64,000 bases of DNA from Myxococcaceae bacterium (GTDB taxonomy: Bacteria > Myxococcota > Myxococcia > Myxococcales > Myxococcaceae): contig JAEUJQ010000092.1 of assembly GCA_016793095.1 (NCBI GenBank), positions 1 to 64,000 of the forward strand, given 5' to 3'. Of this stretch, positions 56,096-64,000 are shown piece by piece (the stretch's first letter is position 1; each line of letters starts with the position of its first letter). The notes below the pieces were generated by a model, which was given only the letters and a program-made list of their open reading frames with translations, searched no databases and was not told where the DNA came from. The position numbers and the translations under genes are program-made.

Positions 56096-56397
56096 GGTCC
56101 CGCGAAGGCCGGCGCTGTCGCAGCTCGCGCCACGCAGATCGCTCCCGTCACAGCGCTCGGCGTCGGGCTGACAGACGAGCTTCGCGCCGCGCTCGTCCGC
56201 GTGACAGCAATGCGACTCGATCTCCTCACACGGCCCGCCCGCGACCCCATCGCCGCAGACCCGCCATCGACCGGAACGGGCCGACGCGTGGTCCAGGCAA
56301 GGCACGGCGTGGCGCGGCGCGTGACTCGCCACCGCGCCTCCACTCCCTGGCTCGTGTGGCAGCTCGCGACGAACACCGCCAGCAGCGCCCACCTCAT
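56096..56397 (-). pseudogene. Frameshifted Cys-rich lipoprotein, coupled to addA
   Basis: The ATG at 56397 overlaps the addA stop as ATGA. It starts a lipoprotein signal MRWALLAVFVASCHTSQG. In that frame the next residues are Arg/Thr-rich nonsense. One base away the sequence becomes RWRVCGDGVAGGPCEEIESH then CCHADERGAKLVCQPDAERC, a typical myxobacterial Cys-rich domain. So one indel near 56320-56345 has broken it, or an assembly error has. Its 3' end may extend into the 3' end of the HEAT gene. Confidence 0.5.
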
Positions 56398-59300
56398 GCC
56401 TCCTTCGCGCCATGACAGCGCAACCGGTAGCCACACCCGAGGGCCGCGCAGCGCTCGAGCGGCCGCTGAGCCCACGCCCGCGTCGCCTGCGCCGTCACCA
56501 GCGCCTTCGCCTGCGCGACCAGCTCACGCTCGAGGGCGCCCTCATCGGGCAGCGCCTCGAAGAACCGCGGCGATGGATCATCGTGCTTGAGGAAGGAGAT
56601 GCCCGCGCGCACCTCGACGCCCGGGGCGCGCACGAAGCGGCGCGCCGCGAGCACGTAGCAGCCGAGCTGAAAGCGGTACGGCTCGAGGCCGGCCGGTGAC
56701 GGGGTCGTCGTCTTGTAGTCCACCACCTCGACGGCCTCGTCGATGACGAGCAGATCGATCTGCCCGCGCAGGTGCAGCGAGAAGTCGCCGTCCCCCAGGC
56801 GCAAGACGAACGGCAGCTCGCGCAGCACCCGTCGCGCCTTCGGCAGCCGCGCCCCGTACGGCGACTCGAGGAACCGCAGGGCCCAGCCCCGAACCTGATC
56901 GTCGCGATCGGTGGCGAGGCCGCTGGTGCGCTGCAGCGAGGCGAGCCGGGCGGCGAGCCCGGGCTGGGCCACCCACTCGAGCGGCGCCAGCTCGAGCAGC
57001 TTGTGCGTCGCGGTGCCCAGCACGCGGGCGTCGCCAGCGGGCGGCTCGTCGTCGCGCTCCTCGGCCCACTCGAACGAGACCGGCCGCTCGGCCAGCCCCA
57101 CCTGGTGGGCCAGATGGAACCGCTGCGGGCAGGAGACGAAGTCCTGCAGCTGGGTGACGGGCAGCATGACGTCGCGCACCGGCACCAGGGGCGGCGCCTT
57201 CACCCTCGCGACCAGCGCCTCGAGCGCGCGCCGGGTGTCCTCGTCGGCCAGCCCCGGCGTGGGCGGCGGCCTGCCGGGCGGCAGCGCGTCGACGTCGAGC
57301 TCGACGGCGTCGCCGCGATCGTGGAACTGCTGCCACCAGAAGTCCTCGAACCGGAGCCAGCTCGCCCAGGTCGTGCTGCGCGCGTTCTCTGGCTGGAAGC
57401 CCAGCACGAGGCGATCTCTCGCGCGGGTGAGCGCCACGTAGAGCAGCCGGCGGCGCTGCGCGTCCTCGCGGCGCGTCTTGAGCGCGCGGCACTGCAGGTA
57501 GCGGGCGCTGCCGACTGGCTCGTTCGCGAGCGGCGCGACCGCCAGGCCCACGTCACGATCGAAGCGCACCCGCTCGCCGCCAGGCGGCGAGGTGACGAAC
57601 AGCTCGGGCACCACGACCACCGCCCACTCGAGCCCCTTCGCCTGGTGCACCGTCAGCAGCGTGACGGCCTCGGTGTCACCCTCGTCGAGCACCTCGCCCT
57701 GCGCCTCCTTCGGCTCGGTGTCGGCCAGCTCGAGCAGCTCACGCGCCAGCTCGGCGATCGGCACGCCCTGCGCCTCGCGGGCGGTCGCGAGCTCGAGCAG
57801 CTTGTCGAGGTTGGCGAGGGCCTGCTCTCCGAAGGGCGCCGCGGCGATCGCCACGCGGTACTCCAGGGCGTCGAGGGCCACCCGCAGCAGCTGCCGCGGG
57901 CCGAGCCGATCCCGCTCGCGCGAGAGCACCTGCCACACGTCGATGAAGCGCGAGAGGCGCGCCCGCTCGCCCTCGTCGAGCGCCCCGAAGTCACCCCGCC
58001 CGTCGAGCAGGAGGCCGCGCGGGTCGAGGCCCACCACCTGCGCCCCGTCGAGCGCGAGCGCCACCAGCGCCGTGTCCGAGAGGCCCACCAGCGGGCTGCG
58101 CAGCACCGCGGCGAACGCCACCACGTGGGCTGGATCGGCGATCAGCTGCAGCAGCGAGGCGAGATCCACGACCTCCTGCGCCGCGTAGAAGCCGCGCCCG
58201 CGCACGATGCGGTGCCGCACCCCGTGCCGCACCAGCGCCTGCCGGTAGGTCTCGAGCTGCGTGAAGCGCTGGAACAGCACGGCGACGTCTCCACCGACGA
58301 TGGCCCGCGACGGCGCGTGCTTCGGCGCACGCGGCGTCACCATCGCGTCGGGCGACGACAGCGTCTGGGCGAGCCAGCGGGCGAGCGCCTCGGCCTCGGC
58401 GTTGCGGAGCGCCTCCACCGGCGGCGGGGCGTCGGCCTCAGCGATGGCGCTCGGCAGCCCCAGCCGCACCAGCGCGGGGCCGGGCGGCGGGTTGGTGCGG
58501 ACCGCCGTCAGCGCGTCGGTGGCGCGATCGAACTCGACCTCGAACGGCGCGCTCGAGCGAGTGGGATCGTCCCTGACGAGGAAGTGCTGGCTCTGCTCGT
58601 TGCACAGCTCGACGATGGCCGCCGTCGAGCGCCTCGACTGCTGCAGGAACTGCCGCTGGCCGCCGCTGGCCTCGATGCACCGGGCCATGCGCTCGAAGAC
58701 GGCCACGTCGGCGCCACGGAAGTCGTAGATGGCCTGCTTGCGATCGCCCACCACCGCGAGGGCCGCCGGCTCGAGCGGCACCTCCAGCGTCTCGGCGTTG
58801 GGGCCTTCGCCGAGCTCCCTCGACAGCGGGCGCGGCGCCCCCTCGCGACGCTCGGCGAGCAGCAGCACGAGCTCGAGCTGCACGCGGTTGGTGTCCTGGA
58901 ACTCGTCGACCAGCACCACCTTGAAGCGCCGGTGCGCCTCGAGGCGGGCGTCCGGCGAGCTGCGCAGGAGATCGCGCGCGCGCACCAGCAGCGCGGTGAA
59001 GTCGAGGGCGCCGAGGTCGTCGAGGGCCGACTCGTACGAGGCGATCGCCTCCTTGACGAGCTCGCGCACGGTCATGTCGAAGGGCGCCATCTTCCACGCC
59101 GCGTACAGCGCGCCCGGCCCGCTCGAGCCGTCGCCCTTGCCGCGCAGGGCGTCACGCAGCGGCACCACGTCGTCCCGGCGCCAGTGTTTGACCGTCTCGT
59201 CGAGCAGCTCGCGGTGCTCGGGCCAGGTCTCGAGCGTCACCTGCGACAGCCGGCGGCACAGCTCGTCCACGCGCGCGCGATAGGTGTCGCGCACGTCGAG

Positions 59301-60128
59301 GGACCGCTGCAGCGTCAGCGCCTGAAGCCGTAACCCGCGAACGGTGGCGAGGAACGCCGCGCCGGCCTCGTCGCGGTCCTGCACCGGCACCAGCTCGACC
59401 TGCGTACCCTCCTCGCGGATGGCGGCGGACACGCGCACGAGCGAGCTGACGAGGCCCCACGGGTTGTCGGCGCCGAAGCCGAAGTCGCGCACCAGCTCGC
59501 GCACGTGGGCGTCGCCCTGCTCGAGGCGCGCGAGCACCACCCGCTCGACCCGCTCGGCGAACAGCCGACGAGCGTCACGCTCCTCGAGCAGCTCGAACGA
59601 CGGGTTCACTCCGCTGCCGGCGGGCGCCCGCCGCAGCAGCTGCGTCATCACCGAGTGGAAGGTGCCGATGCTGGCCGCGCCGAGCTCGTCGCGAACCGCG
59701 CGCCAGAAGGCCGGAGGCGGCAGCGGCCGGCCCAGCGCGGCGAACGAGGTCTCGAGCTCGAGCTCCCGCTGCTCGCCCTTCGCGGCGCCGGTCGCGAGCC
59801 GATCGAGGCGCTCACGCAGGCGCTGGCGCATCTCCGCCGCGGCCTTGTCGGTGAACGTCAGCAGGCAGAGGTTGGCCGGGGGGACCGGCTCGTGTCCGGC
59901 GCGCGCGCCGCCGAGCACGTGGAGGCACAGGGTGATGAGGCTCCACGTCTTGCCTGCGCCCGCGCCCGCGAAGAGGGCCAGGTTGGCCTCGAGCCGCAGC
60001 GCGCGTTCGAGCGGCGTGGCCTCGTCGGGTGGGGGCGGCGGCGGTGGCGGCGGCGTGTTGCGCGGCACCGGCAGCGCGCCGAAGTCGAAGCCCAGCTGCG
60101 AGTCGGTCGGGCGGCGGCGAGCGGCCAT
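56394..60128 (-). CDS. addA: AddA-like helicase-nuclease subunit
   Basis: 1244 aa UvrD/Rep-superfamily helicase with C-terminal nuclease. After a Pro-rich N-terminus (PPPPPPPPPD), Walker A is FAGAGAGKTWS (54-61), followed by motif Ia LLTFTDKAAAEMR, the DEFQDTN motif II, AVVGDRKQAIYDFRGA (III), VTLLTVHQAKGLEW (V) and YVALTRARDRL (VI). The C-terminal RecB-type PD-(D/E)XK domain has GTATHKLLE, LLVIDEAVEVVDYKT and FQLGCYVLAA. With the AddB-like subunit it should process double-strand breaks for RecA. The start is one base past the addB stop. Confidence 0.93.
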   Translation of the reverse strand: MAARRRPTDSQLGFDFGALPVPRNTPPPPPPPPPDEATPLERALRLEANLALFAGAGAGKTWSLITLCLHVLGGARAGHEPVPPANLCLLTFTDKAAAEMRQRLRERLDRLATGAAKGEQRELELETSFAALGRPLPPPAFWRAVRDELGAASIGTFHSVMTQLLRRAPAGSGVNPSFELLEERDARRLFAERVERVVLARLEQGDAHVRELVRDFGFGADNPWGLVSSLVRVSAAIREEGTQVELVPVQDRDEAGAAFLATVRGLRLQALTLQRSLDVRDTYRARVDELCRRLSQVTLETWPEHRELLDETVKHWRRDDVVPLRDALRGKGDGSSGPGALYAAWKMAPFDMTVRELVKEAIASYESALDDLGALDFTALLVRARDLLRSSPDARLEAHRRFKVVLVDEFQDTNRVQLELVLLLAERREGAPRPLSRELGEGPNAETLEVPLEPAALAVVGDRKQAIYDFRGADVAVFERMARCIEASGGQRQFLQQSRRSTAAIVELCNEQSQHFLVRDDPTRSSAPFEVEFDRATDALTAVRTNPPPGPALVRLGLPSAIAEADAPPPVEALRNAEAEALARWLAQTLSSPDAMVTPRAPKHAPSRAIVGGDVAVLFQRFTQLETYRQALVRHGVRHRIVRGRGFYAAQEVVDLASLLQLIADPAHVVAFAAVLRSPLVGLSDTALVALALDGAQVVGLDPRGLLLDGRGDFGALDEGERARLSRFIDVWQVLSRERDRLGPRQLLRVALDALEYRVAIAAAPFGEQALANLDKLLELATAREAQGVPIAELARELLELADTEPKEAQGEVLDEGDTEAVTLLTVHQAKGLEWAVVVVPELFVTSPPGGERVRFDRDVGLAVAPLANEPVGSARYLQCRALKTRREDAQRRRLLYVALTRARDRLVLGFQPENARSTTWASWLRFEDFWWQQFHDRGDAVELDVDALPPGRPPPTPGLADEDTRRALEALVARVKAPPLVPVRDVMLPVTQLQDFVSCPQRFHLAHQVGLAERPVSFEWAEERDDEPPAGDARVLGTATHKLLELAPLEWVAQPGLAARLASLQRTSGLATDRDDQVRGWALRFLESPYGARLPKARRVLRELPFVLRLGDGDFSLHLRGQIDLLVIDEAVEVVDYKTTTPSPAGLEPYRFQLGCYVLAARRFVRAPGVEVRAGISFLKHDDPSPRFFEALPDEGALERELVAQAKALVTAQATRAWAQRPLERCAALGCGYRLRCHGAKEA

Positions 60129-60129
60129 G

Positions 60130-63100
60130 TCAGTCGCCCTCCGTCTCGCTCAGCCGGCGCGCCGAGATGCGGCAGACGCTGCGCAGGTGGCAGTACTCGC
60201 AGTCGAGCGGCCGGGCGCCGAAGTCGCCACGCCTCAGAGAGCCGTGCAGCGCGTGCACCGCGTTGGCGAGGTTCGGCAGCTCTCGCGTGGCGAGGTCGCG
60301 CCGGCGCTCGAGGTCGATCGACAGCACGTCGTCGAGCCCGTAGGGCGCGTTCTTGAGCACCCGCGAGAGCACCAGCGACTCGCTCTTCCGAAGGCCGACC
60401 CACGCCGCGTCCACGGCGCGCTCCGGGTAGAGCGCGCGGGCGACGTACAGGTACAGCGGCAGCTGGAAGTCCTTGAGCAGCAGCCCGTCGAGCCGGCCCT
60501 TCGGCGTGCCGGGCCGCGAGAGCTTGTAGTCGATGACGGCCACGAGCGCGGGCGCGACGTCGAGGCGGTCGATGGCGCCGGTGAGGAAGACGGGGCGCTC
60601 GTGCGGGAGCGCAGGCGGAATGGAGACCTGCTGGACCGCAGGCGGCGCGTCCTTGCGGCCGAACGGCGTCTCGAAGGCCCTGGGCGCGGCGCCGACGATG
60701 GGCGTGATGGCTGGCTCGAAGACGAGCCGCAGCAGCTCGCGGCGGGCGCGATCGACGCTGACCTCGAAGAGCAGGTGGTGGCCCACCGGCATCGTCCGAC
60801 CGACCTCCTGCGCGGCCTCGGCCAGCGCTGCGTCGAGCTCGCGCGTCACCAGCTCGAGCTGCTGCTTCGAGGGGGGCCACTGGCCGCGCGCCTGCAGCGC
60901 GGGGAGCAGCCGCTTGAGCGCCGCGTGGAGCAGATCGCCCAGCGCCCGGTGATCCATCTCCTCCCCGGCGCGCTCGTCTTCCTCGAGCCGCAGCACCCGC
61001 CGGCCCAGCCCCAGGAAGTGACAGTTCGCCCAGCTCTCGAGCTGGCTCGCGCTGATGGGCCGGGTGACGCCCCACTCGAGCGAGGGCTGCAGGCGCTCGA
61101 GCACGGCGCCGCCCAGCGCGCCCGAGAAGCGCCCGGGCTTCGCGTCGGGCCGGGAGAAGAAGCGCAGCCGCTCGAGCTCGATGGCCGACATGACCTGGGC
61201 CGTGGGCAGCCATGACGCTCGCGCGACGACGGCGCCCAGCACGCCGACGCGCAGGTCTCGCGCCGACAGCCGCGTCTCGACGGGGCTGAAGAGCTCGAGC
61301 GCCGCGCGGGCCGCGAGCTCGGCGTCGCACTCCACCTCGTCCAACGACGGCACCGGGCGGTGAGGAAGGACGGTGGACGGCAGCCCAGCGCAGGTCCGCT
61401 CGAGCGCGTCGAGGAAGGGCGATCGCAGCGCCTCACGGCCGCGCCCGTCGGAGCGGCAGAACGTGATCGTCACGCGGGGTGCGGCGACGAGCGCGTGGTG
61501 AAGCAGCAGGCGGTCCTCCGCGAGCCGCAGCGGCAGCGCGACACCGTCGTCCATCACCGCGAGCCGGAACAGCGTCACGCCCGCGGCCTGGTTCAGCTCG
61601 GCGCGCTCGTCGTCCGACAGCAGGGCGCCGGGCGACGGCCGCCCCGGGAAGCGCCCGTCGAGCAGCCCGCCGAGGAAGAGCCGATCGAACCCCGCGCCGG
61701 GGAGCTCACGCACGTCGAGCAGGCGCACCGCTCCGGCCCGCGGCCCCCTCGCCTGCAGGTTCACGTCGGCGGTCGCGAGGGCGAGCCAGCGGGCGAAGGT
61801 GCGCCGCTCCATCACCACCGCGCCCAGCTGCGACACCTCGAGTGCCCGCCGCAGGCCCCGCACCGTGGACGTCAACGCCTCGAACGAGGCCTGATCTCTC
61901 GCGACGGCCCGGTCAATCTGCGCTTCGAGGAGCCGGCCAGGCAGCGGCGGCTCAGGGGCGGCGAGCGCGACCTCGACGCCGAGCGAGGCGACGCCCTTCC
62001 ACCAGGCCTCGAGCAGCGCGAGCGCTGGCGCGCGCGGGGGAATGGAGCGCCCCAGGAAGAGCACCCGCTTCACGCCGCCGACGAGCGCCTCGAGGGCGTG
62101 CACGTCGGCCGTCAGCGATCGCCGCTCCGCCGCCTCGCGGGTGCGCCGGTCGAGCAGCGCCCCGAGCCGGACCATCCACGCGCCGCGACCGTCCTTCGCG
62201 CCGATGGCGTCGTTGCGCACGCCCGCCTCGGCGAACAGGCCCCGGCATGGCGGCATCCCCTTCGAGAGCGCCGGCGCGTAGCGGCTCTCGAGCAGCGCGG
62301 CCACGGCAGCCACGGGGAAGTCGTCGTCAGCGAGCGTCAGCAGCGAGAGCGCCAGGCGGCCGACCGGGCTGGCCGAGAGAGGGACGCCGAGGCGCGCCCG
62401 CACCGGAATGCCCAGCGCGTCGAACTGCTCGACCAGCAGCTCGGTGTCGTCGGCGAGGTCGCGGAAGGCCACCGCGATCCGCTCGATCGGCGTTCCCTGC
62501 TCGAGCGCGTGCTTCACGCCGACGGCGATGGTGCGCGCCTCGTCGCGGGGCGTGGCGCAGGAGGCGAGCTCGAGGCCCGGCACGGGCGCTGCGGTGAGCT
62601 GCGCCGCGAAGAGCTGCCGCAGGTGCAGGGAGCGCTCGCCGGGGGGGACTTCGGGCGCCAGCTCGACGCCCTCGAGGGACTCCCACCGCTTCTCGAAGAA
62701 GCGGGCGACGCCACCGACGAAGGCGTCGGTGTGGGCGCTGCCGGTCCAGGGCAGCACGAGCCTGAACCGCCGCCCCGCCGCCACACAGGCCCGCGCGAGG
62801 GCGTCGAGGAACGCGAGCCGTGAAGGAGGCAGATCGTGCAGGTCGCGCACCTCGATGGCCTCGAAGCGCTGCAGCGACTCGGGCAGGCCCCGGGCCTTGA
62901 GCCGTCTCGTCGCGAGGTGCACGACGGCGCGGCGATCGACGAAGCCCAGCGCCTCGAGCCGCTCGTCGACGGTCGTGAAGAGCGTGGCGAGCGCCCTCGC
63001 CTTCTCACCCGTGCGGCCCGGGAGCGCGACGTCACCAAGGGCCGACGGGGACACGTCCTGCGCGACGAGCTCGCCCCGGAGCAGCTCGGCGCTGCGGGCG

Positions 63101-63363
63101 AAGTCGGCGGTCATGGCCACCTCACCGAAGACGGCGCGGGCCCTGGTCGGCGCCTCCACCGCGAGCAGCGCCCTCACCAGCAGCGGATCGGCCGGCGCGA
63201 GCGCGGCGAACGCGGGCCCACCGCAGGCCTCGACGAGCTGCGAGAAGGTGAGCTGCCCGCCGGCGTCGACGAAGCCCTCACGCCGGCTCGCCTCGAGCAG
63301 CGCGAGCTCGACCCGGCCCGAGTCGGGGCGGACCTGCAAGAGCGCGGGCGTCGACGCCGTCAC
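60130..63363 (-). CDS. addB: AddB-like nuclease subunit with Fe-S cluster cysteines
   Basis: 1077 aa. The N-terminal helicase-like region has no recognisable Walker A GKT (the expected place reads VRPDSGRVELALL), so ATPase activity is unlikely. The C-terminal PD-(D/E)XK nuclease has HRALGDLLHAALKRLL, ALVAVIDYKLSRPG and LYLYVARAL. Four cysteines in AddB Fe-S order: one in SWANCHFLGLGRRVL and three in CEYCHLRSVC near the end. The 1-bp spacing to addA makes them an operon. ATG at 63363. Function as AddB is inferred from partner and layout. Confidence 0.88.
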   Translation of the reverse strand: MTASTPALLQVRPDSGRVELALLEASRREGFVDAGGQLTFSQLVEACGGPAFAALAPADPLLVRALLAVEAPTRARAVFGEVAMTADFARSAELLRGELVAQDVSPSALGDVALPGRTGEKARALATLFTTVDERLEALGFVDRRAVVHLATRRLKARGLPESLQRFEAIEVRDLHDLPPSRLAFLDALARACVAAGRRFRLVLPWTGSAHTDAFVGGVARFFEKRWESLEGVELAPEVPPGERSLHLRQLFAAQLTAAPVPGLELASCATPRDEARTIAVGVKHALEQGTPIERIAVAFRDLADDTELLVEQFDALGIPVRARLGVPLSASPVGRLALSLLTLADDDFPVAAVAALLESRYAPALSKGMPPCRGLFAEAGVRNDAIGAKDGRGAWMVRLGALLDRRTREAAERRSLTADVHALEALVGGVKRVLFLGRSIPPRAPALALLEAWWKGVASLGVEVALAAPEPPLPGRLLEAQIDRAVARDQASFEALTSTVRGLRRALEVSQLGAVVMERRTFARWLALATADVNLQARGPRAGAVRLLDVRELPGAGFDRLFLGGLLDGRFPGRPSPGALLSDDERAELNQAAGVTLFRLAVMDDGVALPLRLAEDRLLLHHALVAAPRVTITFCRSDGRGREALRSPFLDALERTCAGLPSTVLPHRPVPSLDEVECDAELAARAALELFSPVETRLSARDLRVGVLGAVVARASWLPTAQVMSAIELERLRFFSRPDAKPGRFSGALGGAVLERLQPSLEWGVTRPISASQLESWANCHFLGLGRRVLRLEEDERAGEEMDHRALGDLLHAALKRLLPALQARGQWPPSKQQLELVTRELDAALAEAAQEVGRTMPVGHHLLFEVSVDRARRELLRLVFEPAITPIVGAAPRAFETPFGRKDAPPAVQQVSIPPALPHERPVFLTGAIDRLDVAPALVAVIDYKLSRPGTPKGRLDGLLLKDFQLPLYLYVARALYPERAVDAAWVGLRKSESLVLSRVLKNAPYGLDDVLSIDLERRRDLATRELPNLANAVHALHGSLRRGDFGARPLDCEYCHLRSVCRISARRLSETEGD

Positions 63364-63426
63364 CAGCGCACCATAGCGGCTGAGGCTGACAGGAGGCCGA
63401 CTGGCGTTCGCGCGAGGGGTGCGCCA

Positions 63427-63792
63427 TCAGGGAGCGCTGGCGGCGCCGAGGGCCGCGAGACCGCTCCCACCCACCGTCGTCGCGGCGGACCAGGTCGCGC
63501 CTGTCAGGCGGTAGTGGACGACGGCTCCGGTGCTGGTGAGCGCGAGCAGCCCGGCGTCCACGCCGCCGACGCCAGGGACGAGCGCGGGCGGCGCGGGCGT
63601 CACGAGTTCGGCGAGGAGACCCCAGCCGGCGCGGACCAGCCGGCGCCAGGCGTGTAACGCGACCAGTACGCCTGACCGTTCTGACCACGCGAGCGCCGCC
63701 CCGCCGTTCGGGAGCGCGGCGAGGGAGTCGGGTTCGCTGGTGAGGGCGTTGACGTCGAGCGCACCATGCCGGCAATCGTCCCACGCGCGCAT
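63427..63792 (-). pseudogene. Frameshifted fragment of a repeat-type secreted protein
   Basis: A frame starting at an ATG at 63792 reads RAWDDCRHGALDVNALTSEP, GGAALAWSERSG and, at its end, VDAGLLALTSTGAVVHYRLT then GATWSAATTVGG. In the middle the good sequence moves one frame over (NGQAYWSRYTPGAGWSAPAG then VSSPNS), so two indels interrupt it. The intact parent would be a Trp-containing beta-propeller-like repeat. No signal peptide or start context was seen, so only the C-terminal end seems preserved. Confidence 0.5.
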
Positions 63793-63829
63793 CGTCTGGC
63801 GGGCACCACGCGGTCGGAATGGAGAGCCC

Positions 63830-64000
63830 ATGACGAAGCTGCTGTTCCTCGGAAGCCTCGCCTGCCTCGGAGCCTCAGGGTGCGTCGCCCATCGCTCGAT
63901 GCTGCTGCCTGACGAGCGCACGCACCTCACCCCAGAGCCGTTCCGCCTCGGCGACGTCTCGACCTCCATTCAGGTCCGAGGCAGCTCCGGCAACCTGTCG
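63830..64000 (+). CDS. Lipoprotein, C-terminal part outside the window
   Basis: 57 codons to the window edge. Lipoprotein signal MTKLLFLGSLACLGASGC, then VAHRSMLLPDERTHLTPEPF. ggagag precedes the ATG at 63830. Nothing further can be said. Confidence 0.7.
   Translation, partial: MTKLLFLGSLACLGASGCVAHRSMLLPDERTHLTPEPFRLGDVSTSIQVRGSSGNLS

Overview
The window reads as chromosomal DNA of a high-GC myxobacterium (phylum Myxococcota). Two secreted proteins end in a Cys-Gly-Cys / hydrophobic segment / Arg-rich tail of MYXO-CTERM type. Many lipoproteins carry Gly-Ser-Ala (AGGS) linkers or Cys-rich repeats. There is a Ser/Thr kinase next to a pseudokinase with a myxobacterial repeat-companion domain, and a nusA-infB cluster in bacterial order. 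I assign no species. Genes are dense on both strands, and the reading frames are mostly unambiguous from G/C-rich codon usage and conserved motifs.

Layout. 1-6.4 kb: a partial Cys-rich lipoprotein, a chimeric nucleotidyltransferase/MYXO-CTERM gene, rho, a beta-helix surface protein and a secreted esterase. 6.5-20.3 kb: ligA, a lipoprotein serpin, an M55 D-aminopeptidase, a tandem pair of PQQ-dehydrogenase/di-heme cytochrome fusion lipoproteins, a DUF3060 protein, an OmpA/Pal-like lipoprotein, an NtrC-type regulator and another AGGS lipoprotein. 20.4-29.1 kb: an AhpD-like peroxidase whose frame contains an in-frame UGA in the catalytic CxxC motif, a macrodomain protein, a large unrecognised protein, a PG-binding/NlpC protein with an intrinsic terminator, an MFS transporter with a hydrolase, a PLD-like nuclease, and a decayed region. 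29.2-36.7 kb: the transcription/translation operon rimP-nusA-rnpM-infB-DUF503-rbfA-truB. 36.8-45.4 kb: a nitrilase, an unknown gene, a tightly coupled five-gene operon (lipoprotein, DUF971, PEGA protein, Ser/Thr kinase, pseudokinase), a universal stress protein, and a DprE1/DprE2-like pair. 45.5-56 kb: a Cys tandem-repeat protein, a histidine kinase/response regulator/lipase-maturation-factor operon, a YedK/HMCES protein, a lipid kinase, a DASS anion transporter, small secreted proteins, purA and a HEAT-repeat protein. 56-64 kb: an addAB-type recombination nuclease operon and two degenerate genes, ending in a partial lipoprotein.

The strongest hidden item is the AhpD-like gene at 20414-21370. 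A single in-frame TGA falls at the second catalytic cysteine of E-x11-C-x2-[C]-x3-H. It is followed, at the spacing expected of a bacterial SECIS element, by a perfect GC stem with a GGUC loop. I read it as a selenoprotein that ordinary gene calling would split into two genes. Other notable items are the fused quinohemoprotein paralogues, a nucleotidyltransferase fragment joined to a MYXO-CTERM protein, a perfect hairpin in the rimP leader, and several frameshifted genes. No tRNA, rRNA, CRISPR array, insertion sequence or prophage was recognised.
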